Of a DNA stretch of 18,131 nt, positions 7,817 through 15,318 are shown piece by piece. The stretch spans positions 1-18,131 of the forward strand of contig JAIBBE010000267.1 in assembly GCA_019694835.1 (NCBI GenBank), given 5' to 3'. Below the pieces are notes generated by a model. The model saw nothing but the letters and a program-made list of their open reading frames with translations, did not search any database and was not told where the DNA came from. A program made the translations under genes and the position numbers. This stretch comes from Fimbriimonadaceae bacterium. Lineage in GTDB: Bacteria > Armatimonadota > Fimbriimonadia > Fimbriimonadales > Fimbriimonadaceae. Each line of letters begins with the position of its first letter. Position 1 is the stretch's first letter.

Positions 7817-9321
7817 TGTGCACCTCCATCCTTGAAAGGCACTCTCGCCTGAGGACGCGGAACAATTTCCGTGAATGGAGCGCGAGCAAGTACCCGCGCG
7901 ACGATCATGCCGCGGAAGCCTTCGCGCTCAAGTTCCAGATGCATGAAACCTTCTTCTTCCAGCGCTCGAAGATCCGCGCGCCCAACGGCATCTTCAAGCT
8001 CTTGACGCAGATCAGCACTGGCTCGGTACACCGCCCGACGAAGAATCATTGCGTTGTTGAAACTGGGGTTCGCTGGGATGCCGAGCCAGTCCAACAAGAG
8101 CGCCAGATCCTGCTCGTATCTCGGGCATATGAGGGTCGGATCAGTCCATGCTCTTACACGCGTGGCCGCACGTACTTTCCGAGCGTCAAGTTCCGCGATC
8201 ACTTGCTTAGTTCCCTTACGGTCCAGCCGTTCCGCAAGCGCTTGCTTCCAGAGGGCCTGGGTCGCAAGAATTCCCTCAGCGTGGGTTCCAACCTCAGCCA
8301 TGGCAGCCTCGAACATGGCGCCGTGCTCAGTTGCCCCCTCTCTGAGGACTAGATACGTGCCTGGGCGCACATCGGCTACCGCTTCATAACTCACTCGATT
8401 ACCCTCTGGCAGAAGCGGATCGAGTGCACGAATGCGCTCACCATCGTCCAGCCAAAGTCCAAACCCTCCAGCTAAGAGAATCTTTCGCGCTTCGACTTCT
8501 CCGCTCTCAGGTTCACGATCCTCGCCCTCGCGTCGGCCCCAAACTGGTTGGGGGTAATACTCATCGACGATTTGGGCATCCTCCGGGACCTCGGTCGGCG
8601 GATCCTCGATGTTGCCGACGAAGTGCACTTTTGACTGGATTTCGCTGCTGTGTTCCGCGTGGGACACAAGGCCGGACGGCGGAAGAGATCGATTGACGAA
8701 CCAGGCCGGCATGACGAAAGTAATTGCCCCGGTGGCTGGCGCGGTCACCAACGATGCCGAAAATAGAGTCGGCGGACCAAGAATGTAACTCTGTTCGATA
8801 CGCTGCGAGAGGCTCTCCAGTTCGCCTGTGAGCAGCACGCTGACGCCATAGTTTTCAAGCCAGTTCCGCAGTCCCGCGCGCGCGAACCCGTTTCTTGCCA
8901 CTACCGTGCAAGATTCCGGCCCCACTTCCCTCACCAGTCGCAGGATCTCATCCCCCAGCGGAGAGTCGGATTCCGTGACGGCCTCAGCCGCGGAGCTGAT
9001 TTGATTCAGCAGTGCCTCGTCATTAACGGATCCGCGGAGTCTCTTGACCTCGCGGCGTACTTCTTCCACCCCCTCATACACCGCCGGGTTGAAGCCATTC
9101 GGCTGCGGCTGTGTCAACCGCCTCCAGCGGATTGCATTAGCGGCCCGGATGAGTCCTCCCCAAACCTCTTTGTTTTCCTCGTCAATTCGGAAAAGCGCCG
9201 TTCTAACAGCTGAGTTGAGCGCGGCCCCTATGGGATCACCAACCGCAATGATCTCAACACCATTCCGGAGGACTGCTCGACAATTCTCGTAGCGCCGGAT
9301 CACATCCTGAATTCGGCTCAT
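7804..9321 (-). CDS. Uncharacterised defence-operon protein, 505 aa (possible C-terminal half of a DrmE-like protein)
   Basis: I do not recognise this family with certainty. The 505-aa product has no signal peptide or membrane segment. A region near 125-215 has an alternating strand/helix pattern (SCTVVARNGFARAGLRNWL, then SVLLTGELESL and AITFVMPAWFVNRSLPPSGL) resembling a degenerate P-loop-less RecA-like fold. From about 280 to 330 there is a beta-rich segment (FGLWLDDGERIRAL, VRPGTYLVLREG), then an alpha-helical C-terminus with RVRAWTDPTLICPRYEQDL. The ATG overlaps the stop of the preceding gene (ATGA) and its end overlaps the NERD-helicase gene by 13 bp. Together with the upstream gene it would total about 826 aa. 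Class 2 DISARM has an uncharacterised protein, DrmE, and this pair could be a split version; that is a hypothesis only. Confidence 0.75.
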   Translation of the reverse strand: MSRIQDVIRRYENCRAVLRNGVEIIAVGDPIGAALNSAVRTALFRIDEENKEVWGGLIRAANAIRWRRLTQPQPNGFNPAVYEGVEEVRREVKRLRGSVNDEALLNQISSAAEAVTESDSPLGDEILRLVREVGPESCTVVARNGFARAGLRNWLENYGVSVLLTGELESLSQRIEQSYILGPPTLFSASLVTAPATGAITFVMPAWFVNRSLPPSGLVSHAEHSSEIQSKVHFVGNIEDPPTEVPEDAQIVDEYYPQPVWGRREGEDREPESGEVEARKILLAGGFGLWLDDGERIRALDPLLPEGNRVSYEAVADVRPGTYLVLREGATEHGAMFEAAMAEVGTHAEGILATQALWKQALAERLDRKGTKQVIAELDARKVRAATRVRAWTDPTLICPRYEQDLALLLDWLGIPANPSFNNAMILRRAVYRASADLRQELEDAVGRADLRALEEEGFMHLELEREGFRGMIVARVLARAPFTEIVPRPQARVPFKDGGAQWLE

Positions 9322-10283
9322 AGTGCCACCGTGAAGGCGAGTGCCTCAACCCCGACTGGCGGCTTCCAGCGAAGATCATCCCGAACGGATATGGGTCGGC
9401 TATTCGCCACCCGCGCTTGAACAACCAACTCAGCGGCGGATTCGTCAGCGACTGACCTGTCGATTACGCACAGGACGATGGGTGTCTCTATTTCGTTTAG
9501 ATACTTGATTGCTCCGTACCGATCAAGGATGGCGAGAGCGCAATGGCTTGGAATTGCGGCGCCTTCGCCCAGTCGTGCCGATGGAATGATGACGGTTGCC
9601 CATGTCGCAGATTTTTTTCCCGCAGGGAGCACGTAGTTTTCGAGCCGCACAGGGGGCGAAATATGACTCGCACCGTTGCCGACGTAGGCCCGGAGATCGT
9701 CCATTAGCCACTTCGCGGTTCCTACAAGAACTAGATCCTCAGCAGGCGCAGCGGTGCGTTCCCTCCAAGAACGTCCTGCGTCCGTAAGCTCACCCAGGAA
9801 ACCTGGGTCCGCGACTTCGTCCTCAACGTTTTCACACGGGCTCGATAGCGGCACAACCGCCTTGTACCAATCGACGTGCCTGGTTTTGCCCCCAATCGTT
9901 ACGCGAGGTGGTGTCTTTGTCTCGTCCAGTTTGGCGAAGGCACCAGCAACCACATTCTTCTCGGTCACAGCACGCAAATAAGGCTGACAGCCGGCCTGGC
10001 GCTGTTCTTCAGCCCAGCGAAATACGTCAATCGGATCCGCAAGCTCGGGAACAGGAGCTTTAAGCATCCAACCGGTACCAATAAGTGCAGCCGCAAAGTC
10101 TCGGCATGGTACCGAGATCGCCACGACCAGCTGACGGCCTTTGAAGGCCTGTATATGACGCCGGAGCAGTGAACCAAGGCCTACGAATGCGCCTATGAAG
10201 GGGTCACTCAGCAACGGTCCGTTCGGATCATCCGTCATTCCGAGAATGGTCCGAGGTCGACCCGCGTCGACCGTCTCTGACAT
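9318..10283 (-). CDS. Uncharacterised defence-operon protein, 321 aa
   Basis: First gene of the tightly packed leftward cluster; family not recognised. The N-terminus (DPFIGAFVGLGSLLRRH, then RQLVVAISVPCRDFAAALIG) has a helix followed by a buried strand, like the opening of a helicase-type domain but without a Walker A lysine motif. The rest has several predicted strands (SATWATVIIPSARL, TPIVLCVIDRS) and no recognisable catalytic motif. ATG 10283 is preferred because a run of G at 10290-10294 sits 6 bases upstream; ATG 10289 would add MW and leave no room for a ribosome site. Its stop overlaps the next start (ATGA). About 114 bases separate it from the upstream vsr gene, which points the same way, so read-through from vsr is possible. 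Confidence 0.75.
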   Translation of the reverse strand: MSETVDAGRPRTILGMTDDPNGPLLSDPFIGAFVGLGSLLRRHIQAFKGRQLVVAISVPCRDFAAALIGTGWMLKAPVPELADPIDVFRWAEEQRQAGCQPYLRAVTEKNVVAGAFAKLDETKTPPRVTIGGKTRHVDWYKAVVPLSSPCENVEDEVADPGFLGELTDAGRSWRERTAAPAEDLVLVGTAKWLMDDLRAYVGNGASHISPPVRLENYVLPAGKKSATWATVIIPSARLGEGAAIPSHCALAILDRYGAIKYLNEIETPIVLCVIDRSVADESAAELVVQARVANSRPISVRDDLRWKPPVGVEALAFTVAL

Positions 10284-10350
10284 CCACATCCCCCAGTTTG
10301 GATTCGTTCAAACCGCACGGGATCCCCGTAGTTCCGCATGCTAGCCGACT

Positions 10351-10380
10351 GCCCCGACAAGTTTCAGAATGTTCCGGGGC
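10351..10380 (-). other. Hairpin between vsr and the defence operon
   Basis: GCCCCG (10351-10356) and CGGGGC (10375-10380) can pair around an 18-base loop in the 114-bp gap between vsr and the first defence-operon gene. It may be a weak terminator, a leader structure or chance. I see no clear -35/-10 pair for a separate operon promoter in this gap. Confidence 0.3.
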
Positions 10381-10397
10381 GCACGCTGAGCAAACGC

Positions 10398-10862
10398 TCA
10401 AAGACTGGCTTGTCGACTTACGGCCTCGCGTATGGCGTCGATGACCGTTGGTTGGGCTTCGTGTTCCCAAAAACGCAACACAGTCCAGCCGGCCGACTCA
10501 AGAGCTGCCGTCTGCTGGCGGTCCCGCTCGGCGTTTCGTTGGAGCTTGGGCGACCAATAATCCGCGTTCGCGGTTGGTTGCCGGCCGTGAGTTGGGCAGC
10601 TATGCCAAAAGCAGCCGTCGACGAAGATGGCAACTTTGCGTTTCGTGAATACGATGTCAGGCCGGATCAACTTCCCGTCTGCGGGGATGGGGTGGTCCTT
10701 GCGGAACCGATACCCAGATCTATGAAGCGCTGATCGCAGCTCGACCTCTGCTTTCGTATCTTGCCGACGGATCGCGGCCATGTTCCGGGACCGGCCGGGA
10801 GTGGTGACGTACGTTGGCGATTCGGCCACCGCCGGCGTGCCGACCTTCTTCGACGTGTCCAC
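10398..10862 (-). CDS. vsr: Very short patch repair (Vsr) mismatch endonuclease
   Basis: Vsr nicks DNA 5' of the T in T:G mismatches left by deamination of 5-methylcytosine, and so typically travels with C5 methyltransferases. The 154-aa product has the family signature: RNMAAIRRQDTKAEVELRSAL (start of the fold), RPDIVF with D69, VDGCFWHSCPTHG (81-93; D82, C84, H87, C89) and GWTVLRFWEHE (125-135). The open frame continues upstream to 11081, but that would cover the divergent methyltransferase start and promoter. GTG 10862 gives the normal Vsr length; ATG 10781 is a shorter alternative. It is divergent from the methyltransferase, with 85 bp between them carrying a promoter and LexA box, and co-oriented with the downstream defence operon. 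Confidence 0.87.
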   Translation of the reverse strand: MDTSKKVGTPAVAESPTYVTTPGRSRNMAAIRRQDTKAEVELRSALHRSGYRFRKDHPIPADGKLIRPDIVFTKRKVAIFVDGCFWHSCPTHGRQPTANADYWSPKLQRNAERDRQQTAALESAGWTVLRFWEHEAQPTVIDAIREAVSRQASL

Positions 10863-10886
10863 TTCGTTAACGTACGCCCAAGCGGT

Positions 10887-10915
10887 TTGACGGCCCCGGG
10901 GCCGAGAGGTATCTT
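10887..10915 (+). promoter_or_regulatory. Predicted sigma-70-type promoter of the methyltransferase gene
   Basis: TTGACG (10887-10892) and TATCTT (10910-10915) are separated by 17 bases, an ideal spacing for a housekeeping-type promoter. Transcription would start near 10922, inside the LexA box, about 26 bases before the ATG at 10948, which has GGGAG 6 bases upstream. Confidence 0.65.
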
Positions 10916-10932
10916 TCGAACATAAGTTCGAA
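10915..10932. promoter_or_regulatory. LexA (SOS) operator overlapping the methyltransferase start site
   Basis: TTCGAACATAAGTTCGAA is a perfect palindrome with a 4-base centre. It contains TCGAAC-N4-GTTCGA (10916-10931), the consensus LexA box of mycobacteria and other Gram-positive bacteria. It begins at the end of the predicted -10 box and covers the predicted +1, the classic position for repression. It lies between the divergent methyltransferase and vsr genes and could affect both directions. Confidence 0.75.
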
Positions 10933-10947
10933 TGATGGGAGCATGGG

Positions 10948-11937
10948 ATGGGCGGCCAGCTCAGTTGTCTGGAGATTTGCGCTGGTGCCGGCGGCCAGTC
11001 ACTCGGCCTTGAACAGGCTGGATTCGCGCATGACCTCGCCGTCGAAATAGAACCGGAAGCGTGCCAGACGCTCCGTACCAATCGGCCGTCATGGAACGTC
11101 TACGAGGGAGACGTTCGCGAGATCGACGGGACCCACTACCGAGGTATCGACCTGTTGGCAGGCGGGGTGCCCTGCCCGCCATTTTCAATCGCGGGTAAGC
11201 AGCTAGGCAAAGATGACGAGCGCGATCTGTTCCCTGAAGCCTTGCGGCTTGTAGAGGAGGCTCGGCCCAAAGCCGTAATGCTTGAGAACGTCCGCGGACT
11301 GTCCACGGTGAAGTTCCAGATGTATCGGCATTCAATCCAAGATCAGTTATCCAAGATGGGTTACGACTCTGATTGGCAGGTGCTGAACGCTTGCGAGTTC
11401 GGAGTTCCGCAATTGCGCCCACGCTTCATTCTCGTTGCTACGCAACGCCGTTACTTCAGACGTTTCCGGTGGCCCGGCGCCGAGGGCACTCCGCCGACGG
11501 TCGGCGAGGTGCTCTTTCCACTCATGGCACGCGACGGTTGGCCAGGCGCCGAAATCTGGGCTGAACGCGCCGGAGGGATCGGCCCCACAATCGTCGGCGG
11601 TTCACGCAAACACGGTGGCCCAGACCTCGGCCCTACACGCGCGCGCGCTGCATGGCTCGAACTCGGAGTTGATGGAAAGGGTCTGGCTAATCACGGCCCC
11701 AATGAGCTCACCCCGGTGGACCATACGCCGCGGCTCACGCTCGAAATGGCAGCTGCAATACAGGGTTTCCCTTCCGACTGGAAGTTCTCCGGCCGTAAGA
11801 CTGCCGCTTACCGACAGATTGGTAACGCATTCCCGCCACCGGTTGCCCGTGCAGTTGGGACTGCTATTGGAGAAGCTCTCGGAGCTAGTCGTCGCACATC
11901 GGCTGCTAGGCGACTTGCCGTAGTCCGGTCAGCTTAG
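10948..11937 (+). CDS. DNA (cytosine-5) methyltransferase, DrmMII-like or type II
   Basis: A 329-aa C5-cytosine methyltransferase transferring a methyl group from S-adenosylmethionine to cytosine in a specific DNA site. Motifs in order: I LEICAGAGG (8-16), IV GGVPCPPFS with catalytic C76, VI ENVRG (113-117), VIII QLRPRF (155-160), a target-recognition region about 175-270, and IX/X with YRQIGNAFPPPVA (288-300). All are intact. It could protect host DNA from the HNH enzyme encoded convergently (9-bp overlap of the 3' ends), serve as the self-marking enzyme of the DrmA/DrmB system (class 2 DISARM uses a 5mC enzyme, DrmMII), or both. The adjacent vsr gene fits 5mC production. Promoter and LexA box lie directly upstream. 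The recognition site cannot be read from the sequence. Confidence 0.9.
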   Translation: MGGQLSCLEICAGAGGQSLGLEQAGFAHDLAVEIEPEACQTLRTNRPSWNVYEGDVREIDGTHYRGIDLLAGGVPCPPFSIAGKQLGKDDERDLFPEALRLVEEARPKAVMLENVRGLSTVKFQMYRHSIQDQLSKMGYDSDWQVLNACEFGVPQLRPRFILVATQRRYFRRFRWPGAEGTPPTVGEVLFPLMARDGWPGAEIWAERAGGIGPTIVGGSRKHGGPDLGPTRARAAWLELGVDGKGLANHGPNELTPVDHTPRLTLEMAAAIQGFPSDWKFSGRKTAAYRQIGNAFPPPVARAVGTAIGEALGASRRTSAARRLAVVRSA

Positions 11938-12711
11938 ATCGACAAGGCCAGCTAGCTTAAGAATCGCAGCCTTGGCGATTTCACGATCGCCAGGCGCCAG
12001 CATTCGGTAGCGGTCGTATACCTCTTCGGCGGCATCCCGTATGTGACGTCCAGCGTTGATCCACTCAGCTAGCCGGATTCGGTCGGCCTTGCCCAGCCGC
12101 CGTGCTGCCGTCTCTATCTCTTCGGGCGACTCGGGTTTCGCCAACTCAGACCTGACGGGCTCGTTGCACTCGGAGCATTCGGTGCGCAGATTGCGGATGT
12201 CCACGCCACCGCCGAAGTCGGCGGACAGCACATGGCCGACTGTCAACGCGACCGTCGCATCCGGATCATCGAGACGAGGTTCACCACTACGCGCGCCGCA
12301 CACGACACAGGCCCAACCATCACGGTCAAAGACAGCTCTGCGTTTCGAGCGGCTGATCGACGACTTGGCCGGCCGCTCGTATCCACAGCCGGGATACCAA
12401 CCTATTTTGTCGATACGGTATTGCTCAGGCAGCAAACTTATGTCGTACTTGGTCGATGGAATGACCCAACCGTCTTTGTGGCGCAACTGGCGCAGGCGCC
12501 GTTGAAAGTGCTCGTCGTCGTTAGGTTGGGATGGTTCCCCAAGAGCGGCTCTCGCCTCTTTTGTTGTGAAGGTTTCGCCCACCCCTTTGTTAAAGCGCAG
12601 CCAGGCCGCAAGCTTCCGCTCGACACCGTATGGGCGTTTCGTTCCGGGCTCGAACTCCAACTCCCACCACAACTGGCCATTCGGCGCGAACGCCTCGGGC
12701 GGATAGTCCAT
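11929..12711 (-). CDS. HNH endonuclease, probable restriction enzyme partner of the methyltransferase
   Basis: This 260-aa protein carries a C-terminal-half HNH nuclease domain: RRAVFDRDGWACVVCGA with C135-x2-C138, LTVGHVLS with H160, DIRNLRTECSECN with N174 and C179-x2-C182. The paired CxxC motifs suggest a structural zinc, and H160 the general base. The N-terminal 110 residues (WWELEFEPGTKRPYG, then a winged-helix-like segment) resemble the DNA-binding part of HNH restriction enzymes in methyltransferase-linked loci. ATG 12711 is chosen because AGGAGG lies 10 bases upstream; ATG 12759 adds 16 unlikely residues and TTG 12717 is possible. The 3' end overlaps the methyltransferase 3' end by 9 bp. 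It is co-oriented with, and about 100 bp downstream of, the zincin-HicA gene. Confidence 0.82.
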   Translation of the reverse strand: MDYPPEAFAPNGQLWWELEFEPGTKRPYGVERKLAAWLRFNKGVGETFTTKEARAALGEPSQPNDDEHFQRRLRQLRHKDGWVIPSTKYDISLLPEQYRIDKIGWYPGCGYERPAKSSISRSKRRAVFDRDGWACVVCGARSGEPRLDDPDATVALTVGHVLSADFGGGVDIRNLRTECSECNEPVRSELAKPESPEEIETAARRLGKADRIRLAEWINAGRHIRDAAEEVYDRYRMLAPGDREIAKAAILKLAGLVDLS

Positions 12712-12813
12712 AACCAATTTGCCTCCTCCAGAGCAAACAGCCCAGAACCACGGGACCACGGAACTTCTAATCCTTACCGATCGCTAGGAACACCTATCTC
12801 CGTCTCTCGGAAC

Positions 12814-13956
12814 TCAGAAACGGAGCTCGCCCACTCGAACGCCCATGGCGCCCGCGATGGACTTCAGCACTACAGGCGACAAAGATTCACGGTTCGCCGG
12901 GATGGTCAACGGCGGGCCGCCGTCTCTATCCATCCGAATATGAGAGCCTTTTCCCCTTCCGGAAATGATGCGCCAACCCTTGTCCTCGAGAAAGCGAGTG
13001 GCCTTCCTCGTGCTTACCGAAGGCAATGCCGGAACATGGCCAATCCACGGCAGCAGAGGCCGCTCACCGACCGGCACAACGACGTGAGTGATTCTCTTGC
13101 AGTCGAATAGGCCTCGATGCAGATGCGGCGCCAGGTCCCACTCGGCCAGGTTCCGCCGAGGCAATATCGTTGCTTCCTGAACCTGGCACATAAGTTGCTT
13201 CGCACCTTCGGCGAAAGCGCCATCGGCAAGGTACCGGCCGGCCTGACGGTAGCTCGGAGGGAGAGGCTTGAACCATTCTGGTAGCAACGCGAGCGTTGCC
13301 CGCCTCACCACGAGGGGGACACCTCTGCGATAAACATCTTCAGTCTTGAAGCGACGCAACATCTCCGCACATGCAAGTGCTTCCTCGAGGACATCGTCCG
13401 AGCCCTTCCGCATCAGCGGAATCACCACATCTTGGTGGTAGGGCAGGTACCGCCGAGTTCTCTCGACCATTTCGAAACGGATGGCCATTGACTCGATCTT
13501 GTGGTGGAAAGCCTCATGCAGATACAAGACCGACATCGCCGCTCGGCAGGCTCCAAGAACGTTCGCATCGTCGTCACGCTCGGTCGGATTAAGCCGGCTA
13601 AGAATTACGGCGGCGAGCTCAAGAACCGCGGCTTCCCGAATGTAGATCGCCGAGCCAAGTCCAAAGTAGTGAAGAGGCGTGTACCACGCTTGGGCATCAA
13701 TCACGTCCTTCGGCGGTTCAAGAAAGCCCGAATTTGCTCTTCGCCGAACCTCGTCGTACACGGATCGAGAACTCCCAACCCAATTGGATGGTGCATCCTC
13801 AAAATCCGTTTGTGTGGGATGAATCTGAGACCAGTCGGGCTCGTAAACATCGACTCCCTCCGGCTCACCCGGCCAAGGCCCCGTTCCGTTGAGGTCGACG
13901 AGATTCATTTCAACGAGGGTCTCAACGACAGCGGCGATCGATAGAGCGTCAGCCAC
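12814..13956 (-). CDS. Putative HExxH zinc metalloprotease fused to a HicA-like domain
   Basis: A 380-aa protein with two parts. The N-terminal ~290 residues contain LHEAFHHK (146-153), an HExxH zinc motif, followed by EEALAC (191-196), where a glutamate could be the third zinc ligand as in gluzincins. The C-terminal ~65 residues (312-376) match HicA toxin folds: STRKATRFLEDKGWRIISGRG, then KGSHIRM with the conserved G-S-H (337-339), PLTIPANRESLSPVVLKSIAG. HicA domains are dsRBD-like mRNA interferases with that histidine as catalytic residue. The start is GTG 13956 with AGGA 7 bases upstream. It lies 40 bp after an XRE gene in the same direction, reminiscent of XRE-ImmA or HicA-regulator pairs. 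No HicB partner is seen. The roles are inferred; the domain combination is unusual. Confidence 0.75.
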   Translation of the reverse strand: MADALSIAAVVETLVEMNLVDLNGTGPWPGEPEGVDVYEPDWSQIHPTQTDFEDAPSNWVGSSRSVYDEVRRRANSGFLEPPKDVIDAQAWYTPLHYFGLGSAIYIREAAVLELAAVILSRLNPTERDDDANVLGACRAAMSVLYLHEAFHHKIESMAIRFEMVERTRRYLPYHQDVVIPLMRKGSDDVLEEALACAEMLRRFKTEDVYRRGVPLVVRRATLALLPEWFKPLPPSYRQAGRYLADGAFAEGAKQLMCQVQEATILPRRNLAEWDLAPHLHRGLFDCKRITHVVVPVGERPLLPWIGHVPALPSVSTRKATRFLEDKGWRIISGRGKGSHIRMDRDGGPPLTIPANRESLSPVVLKSIAGAMGVRVGELRF

Positions 13957-13996
13957 GATCGATTCCTGCTACCCGTAGCCTCAAAGATTTGCCTCC

Positions 13997-14215
13997 TTAC
14001 TCGGTGCGCCGAACTAGAGTCCCGGGATCTACCCCCAGTGCGTTGGCAAGCTTGTGGATGTTCAAAAGCGAGATATTGCGTTCCCCACGCTCGACCGCCC
14101 CGACATATGTCCGATGGATACCGGCTTTGGCAGCGAGAGCCTCCTGTGAAAGGCCGATTTTTCGCCGCTCAGCAGCTACTTGCCGCCCGAAAGCCACCAA
14201 GACCTCTTTGCCCAC
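13997..14215 (-). CDS. XRE-family (Cro/C1-type) transcriptional regulator
   Basis: A 72-aa protein made almost entirely of one helix-turn-helix domain: FGRQVAAERRKIGLSQEAL, AAKAGIHRTYVGAVERGER, then NIHKLANALGVDPGTLV, the usual XRE order. Start is GTG 14215. Size and sequence are close to controller (C) proteins of restriction-modification systems and to antitoxin regulators. It is the first gene of a leftward set xre - zincin/HicA - HNH, so it may time the expression of the nuclease and the toxin-like protein. A possible -10 TATAGT lies at 14258-14263 on the minus strand, without a clear -35. The 121-bp region to the divergent 14337 gene is the likely place of its operator; no strong palindrome is seen. 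Confidence 0.88.
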   Translation of the reverse strand: MGKEVLVAFGRQVAAERRKIGLSQEALAAKAGIHRTYVGAVERGERNISLLNIHKLANALGVDPGTLVRRTE

Positions 14216-14336
14216 GATCCATCGACGATCCGGGCATTGATGCCTATGTGTCTACAGACTATAAGTAGCACCTTGGTAGATTGGGCATCTTGATCCGGAG
14301 GCCTAAACCCCATAACGGCTGACAGGGAGGACGACC

Positions 14337-15050
14337 ATGCCGCACAACCTCGATCCCTGGACTTCCTATCCGGCACCGGACCTGATCCAGCCGACTGAAG
14401 GAGTCGTCAGCGATATGGCACTGACGGCTCTGGACCAAGTGTGCTGGCACCTGACGTGCTGTGACTTCATCTTCGATGTCGTCGAGGAGGAGTCCGACGT
14501 CCTGTTCCATCAACTGGCGGCAGACATCGAGCACGCGAGATTTCGGGCCGAAAGGATCTACTCAACCGCCCGCAAGCTGGACCGACTCACATCAGACGCG
14601 ACGAAGTGGCAGCGGCACGTTGCTGACGCTTCGGCCCCGGAGGAACACCAATCGTCGAACAGTCCAGCCGAGAGGGATTCGGGAGTGTCCACCGCCGGCG
14701 CGTTCCTAGACCAGTTCGAGGGCCAGTTCGATGATGGTGGCGATTCACCGTTGCTCCATTTCACCGATGAGTGGCCCACCTGCCAGGACATCCGCGGCAA
14801 GAACGGTATGAGCCGCTGCCGGCAGCCAACGCTCTATCTCGGAGAGGGGCAGTGGTCGGCGAATTGCAGGAAGCACGCCCGGCGGGTCGACCGCGAGCGG
14901 CATGAGCGCTGGGACTCCGCGCGGGACGCCGAGCTGACGCGTGAGAGCCAACGCCGCGAGGAACTGCGCCAGGAAGTGGGCCGCGCTGTGATCGGGTGGT
15001 GGCGCGAGCGAGGCGGTCCGCTGGAGGCGATCCGCGAAGTCCTGGGGTGA
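14337..15050 (+). CDS. Hypothetical 237-aa protein with helical N-terminus and Cys/His cluster
   Basis: Family not recognised. The start is ATG 14337 with GGGAGG 6 bases upstream. The first 100 residues are predicted to be helical (ALTALDQVCWHLTCCDFIFDV, then FHQLAADIEHARFRAERIY), a charged low-complexity linker follows, and residues about 147-180 hold a C-x12-C...C-x2-H arrangement (TCQDIRGKNGMSRCRQ, SANCRKHARR) that could bind zinc. The C-terminus is a highly charged helix. It is divergent from xre and is the first gene of the rightward maintenance module. Its zinc-like cluster next to another zinc-ribbon gene suggests DNA- or RNA-binding accessory proteins of the element, but no function can be assigned. 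Confidence 0.65.
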   Translation: MPHNLDPWTSYPAPDLIQPTEGVVSDMALTALDQVCWHLTCCDFIFDVVEEESDVLFHQLAADIEHARFRAERIYSTARKLDRLTSDATKWQRHVADASAPEEHQSSNSPAERDSGVSTAGAFLDQFEGQFDDGGDSPLLHFTDEWPTCQDIRGKNGMSRCRQPTLYLGEGQWSANCRKHARRVDRERHERWDSARDAELTRESQRREELRQEVGRAVIGWWRERGGPLEAIREVLG

Positions 15051-15256
15051 CAGCGCCGCCCGAGTCGGCACCTCCCCTTAACTTCTCGCTCACTCTTTCG
15101 CACGCCTCGCTCACCATGCCTATGTCGCATGTCCGCCTTCCGCTCCCGCTCTTCTTCAGCTTCGACCACACCAGCCCGTTGTCTCGTCGCCCATCGCCCA
15201 CATCGCCGCAGTTCAACAACCACCCCCTCTATCTCCCTCACACCTAGTGCATCTTG

Positions 15257-15274
15257 GGTAACGGAACGGTAACG
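15257..15274. repeat. Tandem GGTAACG pair, candidate operator
   Basis: GGTAACG occurs at 15257-15263 and 15268-15274, 11 bp apart, about one helical turn, some 45 bp before the zinc-ribbon gene. This could be a regulator site. The rest of the gap 15051-15318 is pyrimidine-rich with no recognisable gene or RNA. Confidence 0.3.
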
Positions 15275-15318
15275 ATATTTCGTCCGCATGAAATAGACGA
15301 GCCTTTTACGATCTCGTT

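Noticed and set aside
646..10283. A DrmC phospholipase-D-type nuclease in the cluster
   Set aside because: I looked for paired HxK motifs in the two unknown proteins and found none; the nuclease-like element is the NERD domain instead.
10863..11081. N-terminal extension of the vsr frame to 11081
   Set aside because: It would overlap the methyltransferase start, promoter and LexA box, and adds residues absent from the Vsr fold.
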